From Deltaproteobacteria bacterium (GTDB taxonomy: Bacteria > Desulfobacterota > Syntrophia > Syntrophales > JACQWR01): DNA of 64,000 nt. Location: NCBI GenBank assembly GCA_026388415.1, contig JAPLJV010000042.1:30009-94008 (forward strand). The letters run 5' to 3'. The position numbers and the translations under genes were made by a program. Under the pieces are notes generated by a model. It did not search any database. It was given only the letters and a program-made list of their open reading frames with translations, and was not told the DNA's origin. Shown here piece by piece: positions 24,378 to 34,475 of this stretch (positions are counted from its first letter, which is position 1; each line of letters begins with the position of its first letter).

Positions 24378-26114
24378 GGCGCTACCCTGTCCAACATCAA
24401 TGGCCGTAATTTCAAGATGTTGCCGGAAATGCTCACGGCCCGCCAGGTAAAGGGCATCACCGGTAAAGAAAATTATCAGGGCCAGCAGGGCCAATTTGAG
24501 AAAAATGGGCTGTTTAGCCGTTTTCCCACCCGCGGGATAATTTTCGCCCATTTTATTGCTGATCATAATAACAATGATGATCAGCAGCATATAATAACAG
24601 ATTATTTCCAGCATGTTAGGTGTCGAGATGCTGACGTAGGACCCGGGCAGCGAGGCGAGATAATTTATCACTGTCACCGACAGTCCGGCGGGCAGGGACG
24701 TAAGCTGGACCAGCAGGCCGGCGAGCGTGGATGACAGGGGAAGACTAATAATAACGGCCAGTCCCGTGGTGAGCGCTACCATGCCCAAAAGCGGTACGAT
24801 AATCAAATTGGCCAGGAGGGTGATGGTGGAAAGGCCGTTAAAAGAGGAGGCGATGATGGGCAGTGTCCCCAGGGTGGCGCTTAGGGTGACACATATGAAC
24901 ATTAGCAGTATATGAAAAACTTTCCTGGGAATCGTGACGGTTAATGCTTCGTCTTCTGTTTGACCCGACCTGAAAAGCTTGGACAAAATGGGCGAGACAA
25001 AGATAAGGGATGCAACGGCGACGAAAGAAAGCTGAAATGACACGTCAAAAAGGGCATAGGGACTGACAAACAGGATGATCAAGGCCGCCAGTGCCAGGGT
25101 ATTGAAGAGGTCTCGATCCTTGCGCAGGAGAATAGCCAGGAGGCAAACAAGCAGCATGATCGTCGCCCGAATGACGGAGATGCCCAGCCCGGCGATAAGC
25201 GAATAGATAATTACAGGCAACAGGGCTGTGCAGGTGGCAACACGAAGGGCGTTGAATCTCAAAAGCAGATAAGGCGAACTTTTCATGATAACCAGGGTCA
25301 GGAAAATGGTAAATGAGGCCACCAGGGCCACATTGAGACCGGAAATCGCCAGGATATGCGAGGTCCCGGTCCTGTTGAAGTTTTCCCTGATCGGAGGCGG
25401 GATCGGCTTCGTCTCCCCTAAAAGCAGAGCCTGGATAATCTCTCTTTCCGGAGTTGCCGAATTGTCCACGATGACTTGGCGTAATCGGCTTCTGAGCCTT
25501 TCCAAGCCCATTTTGAAAAGGTTTCCCAAATCTGCTCTCATCAGCACCATGTCGGAGGGCTCATTGATCACTCCCCGCACTATAATGCCCTGCACCCGCA
25601 ACTGTTTTTCATAGTCGAAGCTCCCGGGATTATGGAAGTTGTGAGGTTTCCTCAGGCGGCTCCGAAAGCGGATTAAATCACCATATTGCCGGGCCTGATC
25701 GCCCCGGACGGTCAGCATGACCATTCCTTCCACCGGAAGATCTTTATTTGTTCCAATAATTTGACGGACAGCGACGCTGAGCACCTGGCCATCGGGCGTT
25801 TCTACAGGCGTTGCGGCGATGACGCCTTCTACCGTCAGCTTCTCGTTGCTTATGTAATGGACAATGTGACGGGGGCCGGGGGGGGCATAGAGATAGAAAT
25901 TGACGTCCAGGATGCCCAGGATTAAGAAAGCAGCCGAGGATACAGCCAGAATGGCGCCGGACGCTTTTTTGAGCATTGCCAGGAGCAGACCCAGTAAAGT
26001 GGCGATCAGGCAGGCCAGCAGGGGCAGGTCGGGCAGGGGGAGGAAATATCCTGTCGCAATGCCGACGCTAAGGGCGATGGTTGGATAGATGAGAGGTCTT
26101 GGCATAATTTGCAT
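24357..26114 (-). pseudogene. comEC: comEC 5' part: membrane channel domain, truncated by the element
   Basis: The N-terminal and Competence domains of the DNA-uptake channel ComEC, about 585 residues. It has an N-terminal membrane pair, an OB-like soluble region (VRGDQARQYGDLIRF) and the Competence core with GTSHILAISGLNVALV, SVIRATIML and FDVSFQLSFVAVASL. The ComEC frame reaches AIDVGQGSATL and then runs six codons into the element (NHLT, stop at 24357). I start at the ATG at 26114 (MQIMPRPLIYP). The earlier frame start at 26252 would overlap the divergent kinase gene and lacks family similarity. Confidence 0.93.
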
Positions 26115-26172
26115 TAGATAATATTTCGTAAGTAGTATAGTATGCAAGCAGTTTTTTGTAGAGGAAAGCATT

Positions 26173-27840
26173 ATGGATAATCGTCGTTTGGAACCGGAAA
26201 ATCTGACCGCCAGAATCCACTGGCTGATGCTGGGGCGGGTGGCCATTGTCACCTTTTTGCTGGGTATTGCTGCATTGAGCGTATTCCGGGAGTTGGAACT
26301 TCTCCCGCAACGTTCGCTTACTTTCTATTACATCATAATCGTTGCGGCCTACGGGCTTTCCTTTTTCTATCTCTTGTTCCTTTCCTTTGTCAAAAGCATC
26401 AAGGTGAACATCTATATCCAGACGGCCTGCGACGTAGCGTTGATTACCTACATGGTTTATGTCACGGGCGGGACGAGCAGTATCTATTCCGTTTTCTATA
26501 CCTTAGTCATAATCTATTCCGCCTTGTTCCTGGGCAGGAGCGGCAGCCTGATCGTCGCTTCGGCATGCAGTATTTTTTACGGGACCCTCCTGGATCTGGA
26601 ATATTACGGGTTGCTTGACCCCCTCTATTCATCCCTGGGGGAATACCCATTTCTCGCGAGCTATGTTTTTTCCCGTATTTTTACGCATATCCTGTCCTTT
26701 TACCTGATTGCTTTTCTGGCCAGTTTCGTCGTGGAACGGGAAAAGAGGGCGCGTGTCCTACTGGCAGAAAAAGAAGACGCCTTTGAGCAGTTAGACATGT
26801 TGCACCGAAGCATCGTGGAATCGGTTAGCCTGGGCATCCTGACAATTAATCCGGCCGGCAGAATAAAATCATTCAATCGGGCAGCGCAGGATATAACCGA
26901 TTATGACTTCAGCGAGGTTGAAGGTAAGGATGTTACCGCGATATTTCCCTTCAGCGCCAATATGCTGGCCAAGCGGGATACCTATCCCGCACCGGCCGAG
27001 AATCGTTTCGAGGTGACCTTGCAAACCAGCAAGAATCGCACGGTAGTCCTGGGTTGTTCACTCTCCTCGTTGAAAAATAACGCCGGCGAGAAGATCGGCG
27101 ACATCATGATTTTTCAGGATCTCACTTCCATCAAGAAGATTGAGGAAAGCTACGAAAAAAGCCGGCGCATGGCTCTCATCGGTGAGATGGCCTTCCGTCT
27201 GGCCCATGAAATAAGGAACCCCCTGGCCTCTATCAGCGGGTCTATCCAGATGTTGAGCCGGGATTTGCAACTCCCCGACACAGATGAAAAGCTGATGCGC
27301 ATTATCTTGCGCGGAAAAGAGCAATTGGAATTCTTCATGAAAGACTTTCTGCTGTTGGCTCGGCCGACACCGGGCGCCCCTGCGCTGGTTGACGTCAGAG
27401 AGATTATTGAAGATGTCCTGGAGGCCTTGCAATTTGTCCCCGACTGGCATGAAGGCATTGAAATCAAAAAGAATCTTGGGAGAGGCGCCTTGATTTATGC
27501 CAATCGGACCGACATCAGGCACGTCATCTGGAATCTGCTGCTTAACGCCTTGCAGGCCATGCCCGACCATGGCATCCTGCAAATCTCGACCAGACTGGGC
27601 AACGCCGATTCCTTGCCCAATTGCCTGGAGATATCAGTATCGGACACGGGTTCCGGGATTGAGGACAATGCTCTGGGGAAGATATTTGAACCATTTTATA
27701 CGACCAGGGAGCGCGGTACCGGGCTGGGGTTGGCGATTGTGAACCGGATCGTGGAATACAACAAGGGAAAAATAAATATAGTAAGTGAAGTCGGCCGGGG
27801 AACGGAATGTGTTGTGCGGTTGCCGGCAGCGGTAACGTAG
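26173..27840 (+). CDS. PilS-like sensor histidine kinase
   Basis: Inner-membrane sensor kinase of 555 residues. Six membrane helices occupy about residues 18-190, then a PAS domain (about 215-320), HisKA with FRLAHEIRNPLASISGSIQ (phosphorylated His), and HATPase with NLLLNALQAMP, DTGSGI and GTGLGLAIV. The layout matches PilS, the regulator of type IV pilin genes in many proteobacteria. It is directly followed by an NtrC-type regulator and divergent from comEC, a natural-competence gene. Control of pili or competence is therefore plausible but inferred. Confidence 0.88.
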   Translation: MDNRRLEPENLTARIHWLMLGRVAIVTFLLGIAALSVFRELELLPQRSLTFYYIIIVAAYGLSFFYLLFLSFVKSIKVNIYIQTACDVALITYMVYVTGGTSSIYSVFYTLVIIYSALFLGRSGSLIVASACSIFYGTLLDLEYYGLLDPLYSSLGEYPFLASYVFSRIFTHILSFYLIAFLASFVVEREKRARVLLAEKEDAFEQLDMLHRSIVESVSLGILTINPAGRIKSFNRAAQDITDYDFSEVEGKDVTAIFPFSANMLAKRDTYPAPAENRFEVTLQTSKNRTVVLGCSLSSLKNNAGEKIGDIMIFQDLTSIKKIEESYEKSRRMALIGEMAFRLAHEIRNPLASISGSIQMLSRDLQLPDTDEKLMRIILRGKEQLEFFMKDFLLLARPTPGAPALVDVREIIEDVLEALQFVPDWHEGIEIKKNLGRGALIYANRTDIRHVIWNLLLNALQAMPDHGILQISTRLGNADSLPNCLEISVSDTGSGIEDNALGKIFEPFYTTRERGTGLGLAIVNRIVEYNKGKINIVSEVGRGTECVVRLPAAVT

Positions 27841-27876
27841 TAGGGGCACGTTGGTACGGGCCCCAAAGGGGATAAA

Positions 27877-29244
27877 ATGGCAAATATTCTGGTTGTTGAC
27901 GATGATCAGGGCATGAGGGAGTTTCTGGAGATAATGCTGGGACGGGAAGGCTATCGCGTGGCCGTGGCGGTAAGCGCGGAGAAGGCCTGGGAACGTTGCC
28001 GGAAAGAAAAATTTGATCTGGTTATTACCGATCTGAAGATGCCCGGTGCCGATGGGATCGAGTTTATCAAGGGGATGAAGGATATTTCCCCGGAAACACT
28101 CATAATTCTCATTACGGCTTACGCATCGGGCGAAACGGCGGTCCGGGCCATGAAGGAGGGGGCTTATGACTACGTCGAGAAGGGCTTTGACAGCGAGGAA
28201 CTGAAGGTTACGATTCGCAATGCCTTGGCGAAGAAAGGCATCAGAAAGGACGACGCCCTTTTTATCAAAGGTGTGCAGGATGCCCTGTGCTTCGGAAAAA
28301 TAATTGGCAAGAGCAAGGAAATATTAAAGGTTTACGGTATCATAAAAAAAGTGGCCAATACGAACGCCAACGTCTTGATTCTGGGCGAAAGCGGTACGGG
28401 TAAGGAACTGGTGGCGGAGGCCATCCATGAAAACAGCGCCCGGAAAAGCATGCCTTTTGTGGTGATAAATTGCGGGGGCATTCCCGAAAATCTGCTGGAA
28501 TCGGAATTGTTCGGTTACATGAAAGGTTCCTTTACGGGCGCCTATTCAGACAAACCGGGGCTCTTTGAGATTGCCCGGGGGGGATCCATTTCCCTCGATG
28601 AAATTGCCGAATTACCGCCCGCCCTGCAGGTAAAGCTATTGCGGGTTGTCCAGGAAAAAACCTTCCGCCGGATAGGCGGCGCTGAGGACATGAAAGTGGA
28701 TATGCGGATAATTTCCGCGACGAATAAAAATCTGGAAAAGAGCGTCAAGGAAGGGACTTTCCGGGAAGATCTGTACTATCGTCTCAATGTTGTTCCTGTT
28801 CATATTCCTCCGCTCCGCAAAAGAAGAGAGGATATACCGCTGTTGACGAGGTTTTTTATCGAAAAATATTCCCGGGAATTTGGCAAGGAGATCAATACGA
28901 TATCGTCTTATGCCCTGGAACTGCTTTTGGAATATCAGTTCCCCGGCAACATCAGGGAACTGGAAAATATTATCGAGCGCAGCATCGTTCTGGAGCAGTC
29001 CAATATCATCCTGCCCGAAAACCTGGTGTTGACGGGGAACATCGGGACGGCAGACTATATCAGTGATGATCTTGATATTCCTTCCGATGGGATAGATTTA
29101 AATGACGAGGTGGCCAAGCTGGAACGACGTCTGATTGAAAAAGCGCTGGAAAAGTCCGGAGGCTCAAAGACAAAGACTGCCGAGCTGCTCCATGTCAGTT
29201 CCGATTCTCTGCGTTACCGGATAGAGAAGCTGGGGATTCAGTAA
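27877..29244 (+). CDS. Sigma-54-dependent NtrC-family response regulator (PilR-like)
   Basis: A 455-residue activator. The receiver domain has phospho-acceptor D52 in LVITDLKMPGADG. The AAA+ domain has Walker A GESGTGKE and LESELFGYMKGSFTGAYSD. The loop that contacts sigma-54 reads GSFTGA rather than the usual GAFTGA, a minor variant. Then come GSISLDEIAELP and a Fis-type helix-turn-helix (KTKTAELLHVSSDSLRYRIEKLG). It lies 36 bp after the kinase gene and is its expected partner. Confidence 0.93.
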   Translation: MANILVVDDDQGMREFLEIMLGREGYRVAVAVSAEKAWERCRKEKFDLVITDLKMPGADGIEFIKGMKDISPETLIILITAYASGETAVRAMKEGAYDYVEKGFDSEELKVTIRNALAKKGIRKDDALFIKGVQDALCFGKIIGKSKEILKVYGIIKKVANTNANVLILGESGTGKELVAEAIHENSARKSMPFVVINCGGIPENLLESELFGYMKGSFTGAYSDKPGLFEIARGGSISLDEIAELPPALQVKLLRVVQEKTFRRIGGAEDMKVDMRIISATNKNLEKSVKEGTFREDLYYRLNVVPVHIPPLRKRREDIPLLTRFFIEKYSREFGKEINTISSYALELLLEYQFPGNIRELENIIERSIVLEQSNIILPENLVLTGNIGTADYISDDLDIPSDGIDLNDEVAKLERRLIEKALEKSGGSKTKTAELLHVSSDSLRYRIEKLGIQ

Positions 29245-29344
29245 GTTAGAAAATATTTAACTGACAGGTTATAATTGAAAGATCTTGACTCAGCGTGAAC
29301 CATTGTGATGTATAGCAGGGGAACTTTATAGTGGGAGTGTGCTT

Positions 29345-30214
29345 TTGAACTTACCGTCTATCACCGCAACATTAGACATCTATATTGCCGAGATCAACCG
29401 TTTTCCTCTTTTGACGGCCGAGGAAGAATTCAAACTGGCCGTTGAACTGAGGAAAGAAAACAGCCTGGCGGCGGCGGAGAAACTCGTTGTCTCCAATCTG
29501 CGTTTTGTCGTCAAGGTGGCCCATGAGTACCGGAGCTACCGGATGAAGCTGGCGGACCTGATCCAGGAAGGCAACATCGGTCTGATGCACGCCGTAAAAA
29601 AGTTTGACCCTTACAAAGGCTACCGGCTGATCTCTTATGCCGTCTGGTGGATCAGGGCCTATATTCAGAATTATGTGATCAAATCCTGGAGTATCGTCAA
29701 GATCGGTACCACACAGGCGCAGCGGAAGTTATTCTTCAAGATGAGCCAGACACGGAAGGAGCTGGAGACCATTTCCAAGAAAAACCCCGAATTTAGCGAG
29801 ATTGCCGAATCTCTGGGCGTCAAGAAGTGGGAAGTGGAAGAAATGGACGTCCGCATGGGGCAGGATCTTTCCCTAGATGCTCATGTGGGTGAGGGATCGG
29901 ACATGACATTCGGAGATAATCTGCTGTATGAAGGCGAAGATCAGGAAATGGCTCTGATCAAGAAGGAAGAAATGTCGCTCGTCCAGAGAAGTATCGCCGG
30001 CGCACTGGCCCAACTCAATGAAAAGGAAAGTTTCATCGTCACGCACCGGCTCATGACCGACAATCCCCTGACCCTTCAGGAGATAGGCGATCGCTATAAC
30101 TTTACCCGCGAACGGGCCAGACAGATAGAGCAGCAGGCGATCAAGAAACTCCGGCTGGCCATACCCTACGAAGTGGAAAGTAAGAACCTTCCGGCGGCTA
30201 TCGGCGCCGATTAG
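29345..30214 (+). CDS. rpoH: RNA polymerase heat-shock sigma factor RpoH
   Basis: Alternative sigma factor (sigma-32) of about 290 residues. Region 2 reads VVSNLRFVVKVAHEYRSY, then DLIQEGNIGLMHAVKKFDP and YAVWWIRAYIQNYVIKSWS. Region 4 has LTLQEIGDRYNFTRERARQIE. The lack of a region 1.1 and the RpoH-specific segment after region 2.4 separate it from RpoD. I prefer the TTG at 29345 (MNLPSIT) because GGGAG lies seven bases before it; the GTG at 29339 would leave one base. A repeat-type hairpin follows the gene. Confidence 0.92.
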   Translation: MNLPSITATLDIYIAEINRFPLLTAEEEFKLAVELRKENSLAAAEKLVVSNLRFVVKVAHEYRSYRMKLADLIQEGNIGLMHAVKKFDPYKGYRLISYAVWWIRAYIQNYVIKSWSIVKIGTTQAQRKLFFKMSQTRKELETISKKNPEFSEIAESLGVKKWEVEEMDVRMGQDLSLDAHVGEGSDMTFGDNLLYEGEDQEMALIKKEEMSLVQRSIAGALAQLNEKESFIVTHRLMTDNPLTLQEIGDRYNFTRERARQIEQQAIKKLRLAIPYEVESKNLPAAIGAD

Positions 30215-30235
30215 TGACCTGTCGAATCAGCCTTA

Positions 30236-30305
30236 AAATCTCACTTTTCTAAAGGGGGACGCTATGATTCCCCTCTTTGGCAAAGAGGGGTTGGGGGAGA
30301 TTTTT
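30236..30305 (+). terminator. Repeat-type hairpin between rpoH and the hybrid kinase
   Basis: CCCCTCTTT (30270-30278), GGC, AAAGAGGGG (30282-30290), nested inside outer arms AAATCTC and GAGATTT, and followed by a T run. It lies between convergent genes and could stop both. The design matches the larger palindrome at 38933-38987. Confidence 0.65.
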
Positions 30306-32820
30306 ATTTCTTCCTGCTGACCAAGGCGTGGCTGATTGCGTCGCTAAGTCCCTGGAGCCCATAGGGTTTGCCCAGGAAGACCTGGGGCAGTTCGGGATGG
30401 TCGCCGGCCATTACCTGGACTTTGTCGTAGCCGCTGGCGAGGATCACCGGGAGGTCGGGCGCGAGCTGGCGCAGGGCCGTCAAGGTTTCCCAGCCATCCA
30501 TACGCGGCATGGTCAGGTCGGAAAGGACTAAACAGATTTCATCCCGGCGCTGCCGGAATACTTCCAGAGCTTCGACACCGTCTTTCGCTGCCAGCACCGT
30601 AAAACCAAGGCGAGTGAGCATAGCTGCGGCTATGTCGCGCAGCATCATCTCGTCATCAACCAGCAGTATCGTGCCGCTGCCTGTGGTCGCATCGTTCCCA
30701 CGCTGGAGCGTGGGAACGATGGGTCGCTTCAGTCTGGGAACGATAAGTGTGGGTTGGGCAGCTTTGTCCGGCTGCCGGGGAACTTCTGCGGCAGATACCG
30801 GTAAATATACCCGGAAGGTACTCCCTTGTCCTGGTGCACTCTCCACGGTGACGGCTCCGTCGTGCGCCTTGACAATCCCCAGAACCACAGGCAGGCCCAA
30901 TCCCCGGCCGATAAACTTGCTGGAGAAAAAAGGATCGTAGAGATTCTCGATGTCTTTGTCCGGGATGCCGCAGCCCGTGTCTGTCACTTCAAGGCATGCA
31001 TAGGGACCGTCCTGCGGCTGCCAGGCGATAGGCCGACGATGCAATGTGGGGATATCCGCCGGGGAAACCGTTTTGACACTCAGGTGAATGGAACTCCGAC
31101 CCGTACCGACAACCTCCCAGGCATTGGTGATCAGGTTGGTCAGCACCTGCTGGATCTCAATCGCGTTGGCCATGACGGCAGGCCCGGGAGATGGCAAATT
31201 AGTCTCCAGTGTCACGGTTCCCGGCATAGAGGCTTGGATAATGGGCAGGTTCCGCAGGCAGGCCTCGGCAATATCCAACAACTCCCGTTTGTCGAACGAT
31301 TGACCGAGGTAGGTCAGCATCTGACCGCTCACCGCCGCCGCCTCATTTGCCGCCCGCATGGCTGCGGTCAGGCTATTGACGGGGCCCGCACCTTTAGGCA
31401 GCTCGTCAATTGCCATCTCCAGGTTTCCGATCACCACTCCGAGCTGATTATTAAAGGTGTGGGCAATAGCGCCGGCCATGCGGCCCAGGCTTTCGGCCTT
31501 CTGGAGTTGACGGTTTCGGGCTTCGAGTTCTGCCCTCTGTGCCTCCGCCTGCTTGCGGAGGGTGATGTCGCGTATCGCCGCAAGATGAACCTGCCGCCCC
31601 TGCCACGGAAAGATGTTGACCATGATTTCGACAGGAAAAATTGTCCCATCTTTTTTGCGATGATAGCGAATGGGAATATGCTTCCATGCTTCCTGCGTTG
31701 CGCGTTTTGTTTCGTCTGGTTCGGCAGAGAGTTCGATATTTTTCATACGGAGAAGTTCCTCGCGGCTGTACCCGTACAACGACTCCGCGACGCGGTTGGC
31801 TTCAATCAAATTGCCGGTGTCTTTGTCAACGAGAAGAATGGCGTCGGCCTCTAATTCGAACAATTGGCGATACTTCTCCTCGTTCTCCCGCAGCTTCTCC
31901 TCGGAATGGATATGGACCAGAACACCACCTATCTGCGCTGCCAGCATCTCAAGCAGATGGCGTGTGTGGATCGGGATATCATCATGAACATGCGAAGCCA
32001 TGTTCATGATTGCGACAAGATTGCCCTTGTGCAGCACCGGAATTGACGCGAGAGCGGTCAGCCCTTCCCTGTCGCGGGTCTCATCTTTACCCGGCGGCCA
32101 GAGAGCCGTGTATCGCCCATAAAATGATGTACCGGCTCTCGCCCGTATCACCTGCGGAGAATCAGCCGCCAAATGGGACGTGTGCTCAACCATTTCGGGT
32201 GAGTGTCCGCAAGTAACCGATAAATTTAGAGTACCGGTGACCGGGTCATTCAAGTAAATCCCCCCGGAGTCCAGACCCTTATCCTGCAAGGCAGCATCAA
32301 GAATGTGTTCGAGGGCTTCTTTTACGGTGTGGCAGGTTGTGAGGCTAAAGACAAGGTTGTGCTGGATTCGCAGCGCCGCCTCCGCCTGCTTACGCTCGGT
32401 GATGTCTTGAATGGTCGTAAGCAAATAATTTGCATTGTTAATGCTCATCATGACAACATTGAACAATCCATATCTATAGCCTCTGCCTTTTGGCCTGACT
32501 TCCATCTCAAGATTTTCGACGCGTCCTTTCTTGCTTAGTTCATTGTAAAAAAAAGCTCTTTGTTCTTCCGTTATAAATCCGGCTTCTCGAGACGTATGTC
32601 CGATAACTTCATGCCGCTTAAGTCCTACAAGTTGAAGAAAAGCATCGCTGACATCAAAGAATCTGCCCTCTTTCACTGTAGTAATAGTCATGGGAATTGA
32701 ATTTTGGAGGAAAGCTTTAGTGAATTTCTCTGAAGTTACTCTTGTTTGTTCGATTTGCTCAAGACGCAGGCAATTGAGCTCTTCAATCAGTTGTTTCTTG
32801 GTCTTTCTTGCATCTTCCAT
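30304..32820 (-). CDS. Hybrid sensor histidine kinase (PAS-GAF-PAS-HisKA-HATPase-REC)
   Basis: Soluble hybrid kinase of 838 residues without membrane segments. Order: PAS (about 30-145), GAF (about 150-310), PAS (about 320-440), a short coiled coil, HisKA with GAIAHTFNNQLGVVIGN (phospho-His in AHTFNNQL), HATPase with DTGCGIPD and GRGLGLPVV, and a C-terminal receiver domain with LLVDDE, LVLSDLTMPRMDG and LGKPYG. Residues 701-710, in the linker before the receiver, are encoded by a dispersed palindromic repeat. The lack of an output domain suggests phosphorelay or feedback. Signal unknown. Confidence 0.9.
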   Translation of the reverse strand: MEDARKTKKQLIEELNCLRLEQIEQTRVTSEKFTKAFLQNSIPMTITTVKEGRFFDVSDAFLQLVGLKRHEVIGHTSREAGFITEEQRAFFYNELSKKGRVENLEMEVRPKGRGYRYGLFNVVMMSINNANYLLTTIQDITERKQAEAALRIQHNLVFSLTTCHTVKEALEHILDAALQDKGLDSGGIYLNDPVTGTLNLSVTCGHSPEMVEHTSHLAADSPQVIRARAGTSFYGRYTALWPPGKDETRDREGLTALASIPVLHKGNLVAIMNMASHVHDDIPIHTRHLLEMLAAQIGGVLVHIHSEEKLRENEEKYRQLFELEADAILLVDKDTGNLIEANRVAESLYGYSREELLRMKNIELSAEPDETKRATQEAWKHIPIRYHRKKDGTIFPVEIMVNIFPWQGRQVHLAAIRDITLRKQAEAQRAELEARNRQLQKAESLGRMAGAIAHTFNNQLGVVIGNLEMAIDELPKGAGPVNSLTAAMRAANEAAAVSGQMLTYLGQSFDKRELLDIAEACLRNLPIIQASMPGTVTLETNLPSPGPAVMANAIEIQQVLTNLITNAWEVVGTGRSSIHLSVKTVSPADIPTLHRRPIAWQPQDGPYACLEVTDTGCGIPDKDIENLYDPFFSSKFIGRGLGLPVVLGIVKAHDGAVTVESAPGQGSTFRVYLPVSAAEVPRQPDKAAQPTLIVPRLKRPIVPTLQRGNDATTGSGTILLVDDEMMLRDIAAAMLTRLGFTVLAAKDGVEALEVFRQRRDEICLVLSDLTMPRMDGWETLTALRQLAPDLPVILASGYDKVQVMAGDHPELPQVFLGKPYGLQGLSDAISHALVSRKK
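30691..30744 (+). repeat. Dispersed palindrome inside the hybrid kinase gene
   Basis: ATCGTTCCCACGC (30691-30703), TGGA, GCGTGGGAACGAT (30708-30720): perfect 13-bp arms. A half copy, TGGGAACGAT, sits at 30735-30744. This is the widespread intergenic type, here in frame, encoding IVPTLQRGND. Confidence 0.85.
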
Positions 32821-33036
32821 AGCATCCTCTCAATAAAAGAATAGCGCCCGGAAAAGAAAAACCATATCTCGTCCCGACTCAACAGGCTGATGTTTCTTAT
32901 CAATTATTCGTTTGCTGGTACACTCGTACTCTACCCTAAAACATAAAGTCAATGACAAATATGTTTGAATATGGCCATCTGAAAGTGGTAAGGTAAAGTA
33001 AATAGTGAATTTGTTTCATCGGCAGGAGAACATATC

Positions 33037-33678
33037 TTGAAAGTAAATGAGATTTTTTACAGTATTCAGGGCGAGTCTTCCTGGACGGGGTTCCCCTGCC
33101 TTTTTGTCCGGTTGACCGGCTGTAATCTTCGGTGTTCTTACTGCGATACGCAATATGCATACGATGCCGGAGACGAACTGACAATTGCCGATATAGTCAC
33201 ACAGGTGGCGGAATATCATTGCCCCCTGGTGGAAATCACGGGCGGCGAACCCTTGCTGCAGGAAGAAACTCCGCTATTGGTCGGCAATCTGCTCGATAGG
33301 GGCTATCGGGTATTACTGGAGACGAACGGCAGTCTCGATGTAAGCCTTGTGGACCGTCGCTGTGTCAAGATAATTGACGTCAAGTTGCCATCGAGCGGGG
33401 AGGCGCAGCGTAACTATCTTCATAATCTTGACCTGTTAAATGATAAAGACGAACTTAAATTTGTTATCGGCGGTCGGGAGGATTACGATTATGCCGGGAA
33501 GATTATTAACCTCATTCCCCAGGAACTTTTAGATAAGATTGTTGTTAATATTTCACCTGTTTTCAGTACGATGGCGCCGGAAATGCTGGCAGCGTGGATA
33601 TTGCAGGACCATCTGGCCGTGCGGCTCAATATTCAACTGCACAAGATCCTCTGGCCGGCGAATATGAGAGGGGTATAA
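33037..33678 (+). CDS. queE: 7-carboxy-7-deazaguanine synthase
   Basis: Radical SAM enzyme that converts 6-carboxytetrahydropterin to 7-carboxy-7-deazaguanine, on the way to queuosine in tRNA. It has 213 residues. The iron-sulfur ligands are C29, C33 and C36 in GCNLRCSYCDT, with IQGESSWTG at 10-18 and VEITGGEPLLQ downstream. The start is a TTG with GGAG upstream. queC follows 21 bp later, so the two form an operon. Confidence 0.95.
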   Translation: MKVNEIFYSIQGESSWTGFPCLFVRLTGCNLRCSYCDTQYAYDAGDELTIADIVTQVAEYHCPLVEITGGEPLLQEETPLLVGNLLDRGYRVLLETNGSLDVSLVDRRCVKIIDVKLPSSGEAQRNYLHNLDLLNDKDELKFVIGGREDYDYAGKIINLIPQELLDKIVVNISPVFSTMAPEMLAAWILQDHLAVRLNIQLHKILWPANMRGV

Positions 33679-33699
33679 TTGAAAAAACAAGGATAACGC

Positions 33700-34383
33700 A
33701 TGGAGAAGAGGGCGGTGATTTTACTCAGCGGCGGCCTGGATTCTACTACGGTCCTGGCCATGACCAAAAGCGAAGGTTATGCGTTATATTGTCTGACTTT
33801 TCGCTATCAGCAGCGCCACGTTCGGGAAGTGGCAGCTGCCTGTAAAATTGCCGCGTTATACGGTGCGACCAAGCATAACATTATTGATATTGACCTGGCG
33901 GTATTCGGCGGTTCAGCCTTGACGGACAATATTGACGTTCCGAAAGGACGGTGCAGCGAGGAAATGGAGGCGAATATTCCGGTAACCTATGTGCCGGCGC
34001 GGAACACTATTTTTCTTTCTTATGCCTTAGCCTGGGCGGAGGTGCTTGATGCGCCGGATATCTTTATCGGCGTAAACGCCATAGACTATTCCGGCTATCC
34101 CGATTGTCGGCCGGAATATATTAAAGCCTTCGAGATTATGGCCAATCTGGCTATCCAGAAGGCGGTGGAGGGAAAAATTAAAATTGCCATCCGCACCCCG
34201 CTGCTCCACATGACAAAGGGCGAGATCATCAAGTGCGGCATCGCTATGAACGTTGATTACAGTCTTACCCACAGTTGTTATGACCCCTTGCCAGATGGTA
34301 AAGCTTGCGGCAGTTGCGACAGTTGCCTCCTGCGCGCCAGGGGTTTTCTCGAAGCCGGTCTCTGCGATCCGCAACCCGCCTAA
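33700..34383 (+). CDS. queC: 7-cyano-7-deazaguanine synthase
   Basis: ATP-dependent conversion of 7-carboxy-7-deazaguanine to preQ0. The 227-residue protein has the PP-loop SGGLDSTT (10-17), [18 protein letters not shown], and a C-terminal zinc site CYDPLP, then [14 protein letters not shown]. It follows queE. No queD or queF is in the window. Confidence 0.95.
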   Translation: MEKRAVILLSGGLDSTTVLAMTKSEGYALYCLTFRYQQRHVREVAAACKIAALYGATKHNIIDIDLAVFGGSALTDNIDVPKGRCSEEMEANIPVTYVPARNTIFLSYALAWAEVLDAPDIFIGVNAIDYSGYPDCRPEYIKAFEIMANLAIQKAVEGKIKIAIRTPLLHMTKGEIIKCGIAMNVDYSLTHSCYDPLPDGKACGSCDSCLLRARGFLEAGLCDPQPA

Positions 34384-34475
34384 ATATAATTGACAATTTG
34401 ACTTGAGAGTATTATGTGCAAACGACTGATAGTGCCAATGAATTTAATGTGAAAGCAAGGAAGGAGAGTTATTCG

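Noticed and set aside
13764..26114. Treating the metallo-hydrolase and the membrane protein as two ordinary separate genes
   Set aside because: The two frames join exactly across a shared core next to an integrase, and each lacks what the other has in ComEC.
32821..33036. preQ1 riboswitch before queE
   Set aside because: No matching aptamer pattern (C-rich loop and A-rich tail) could be seen.
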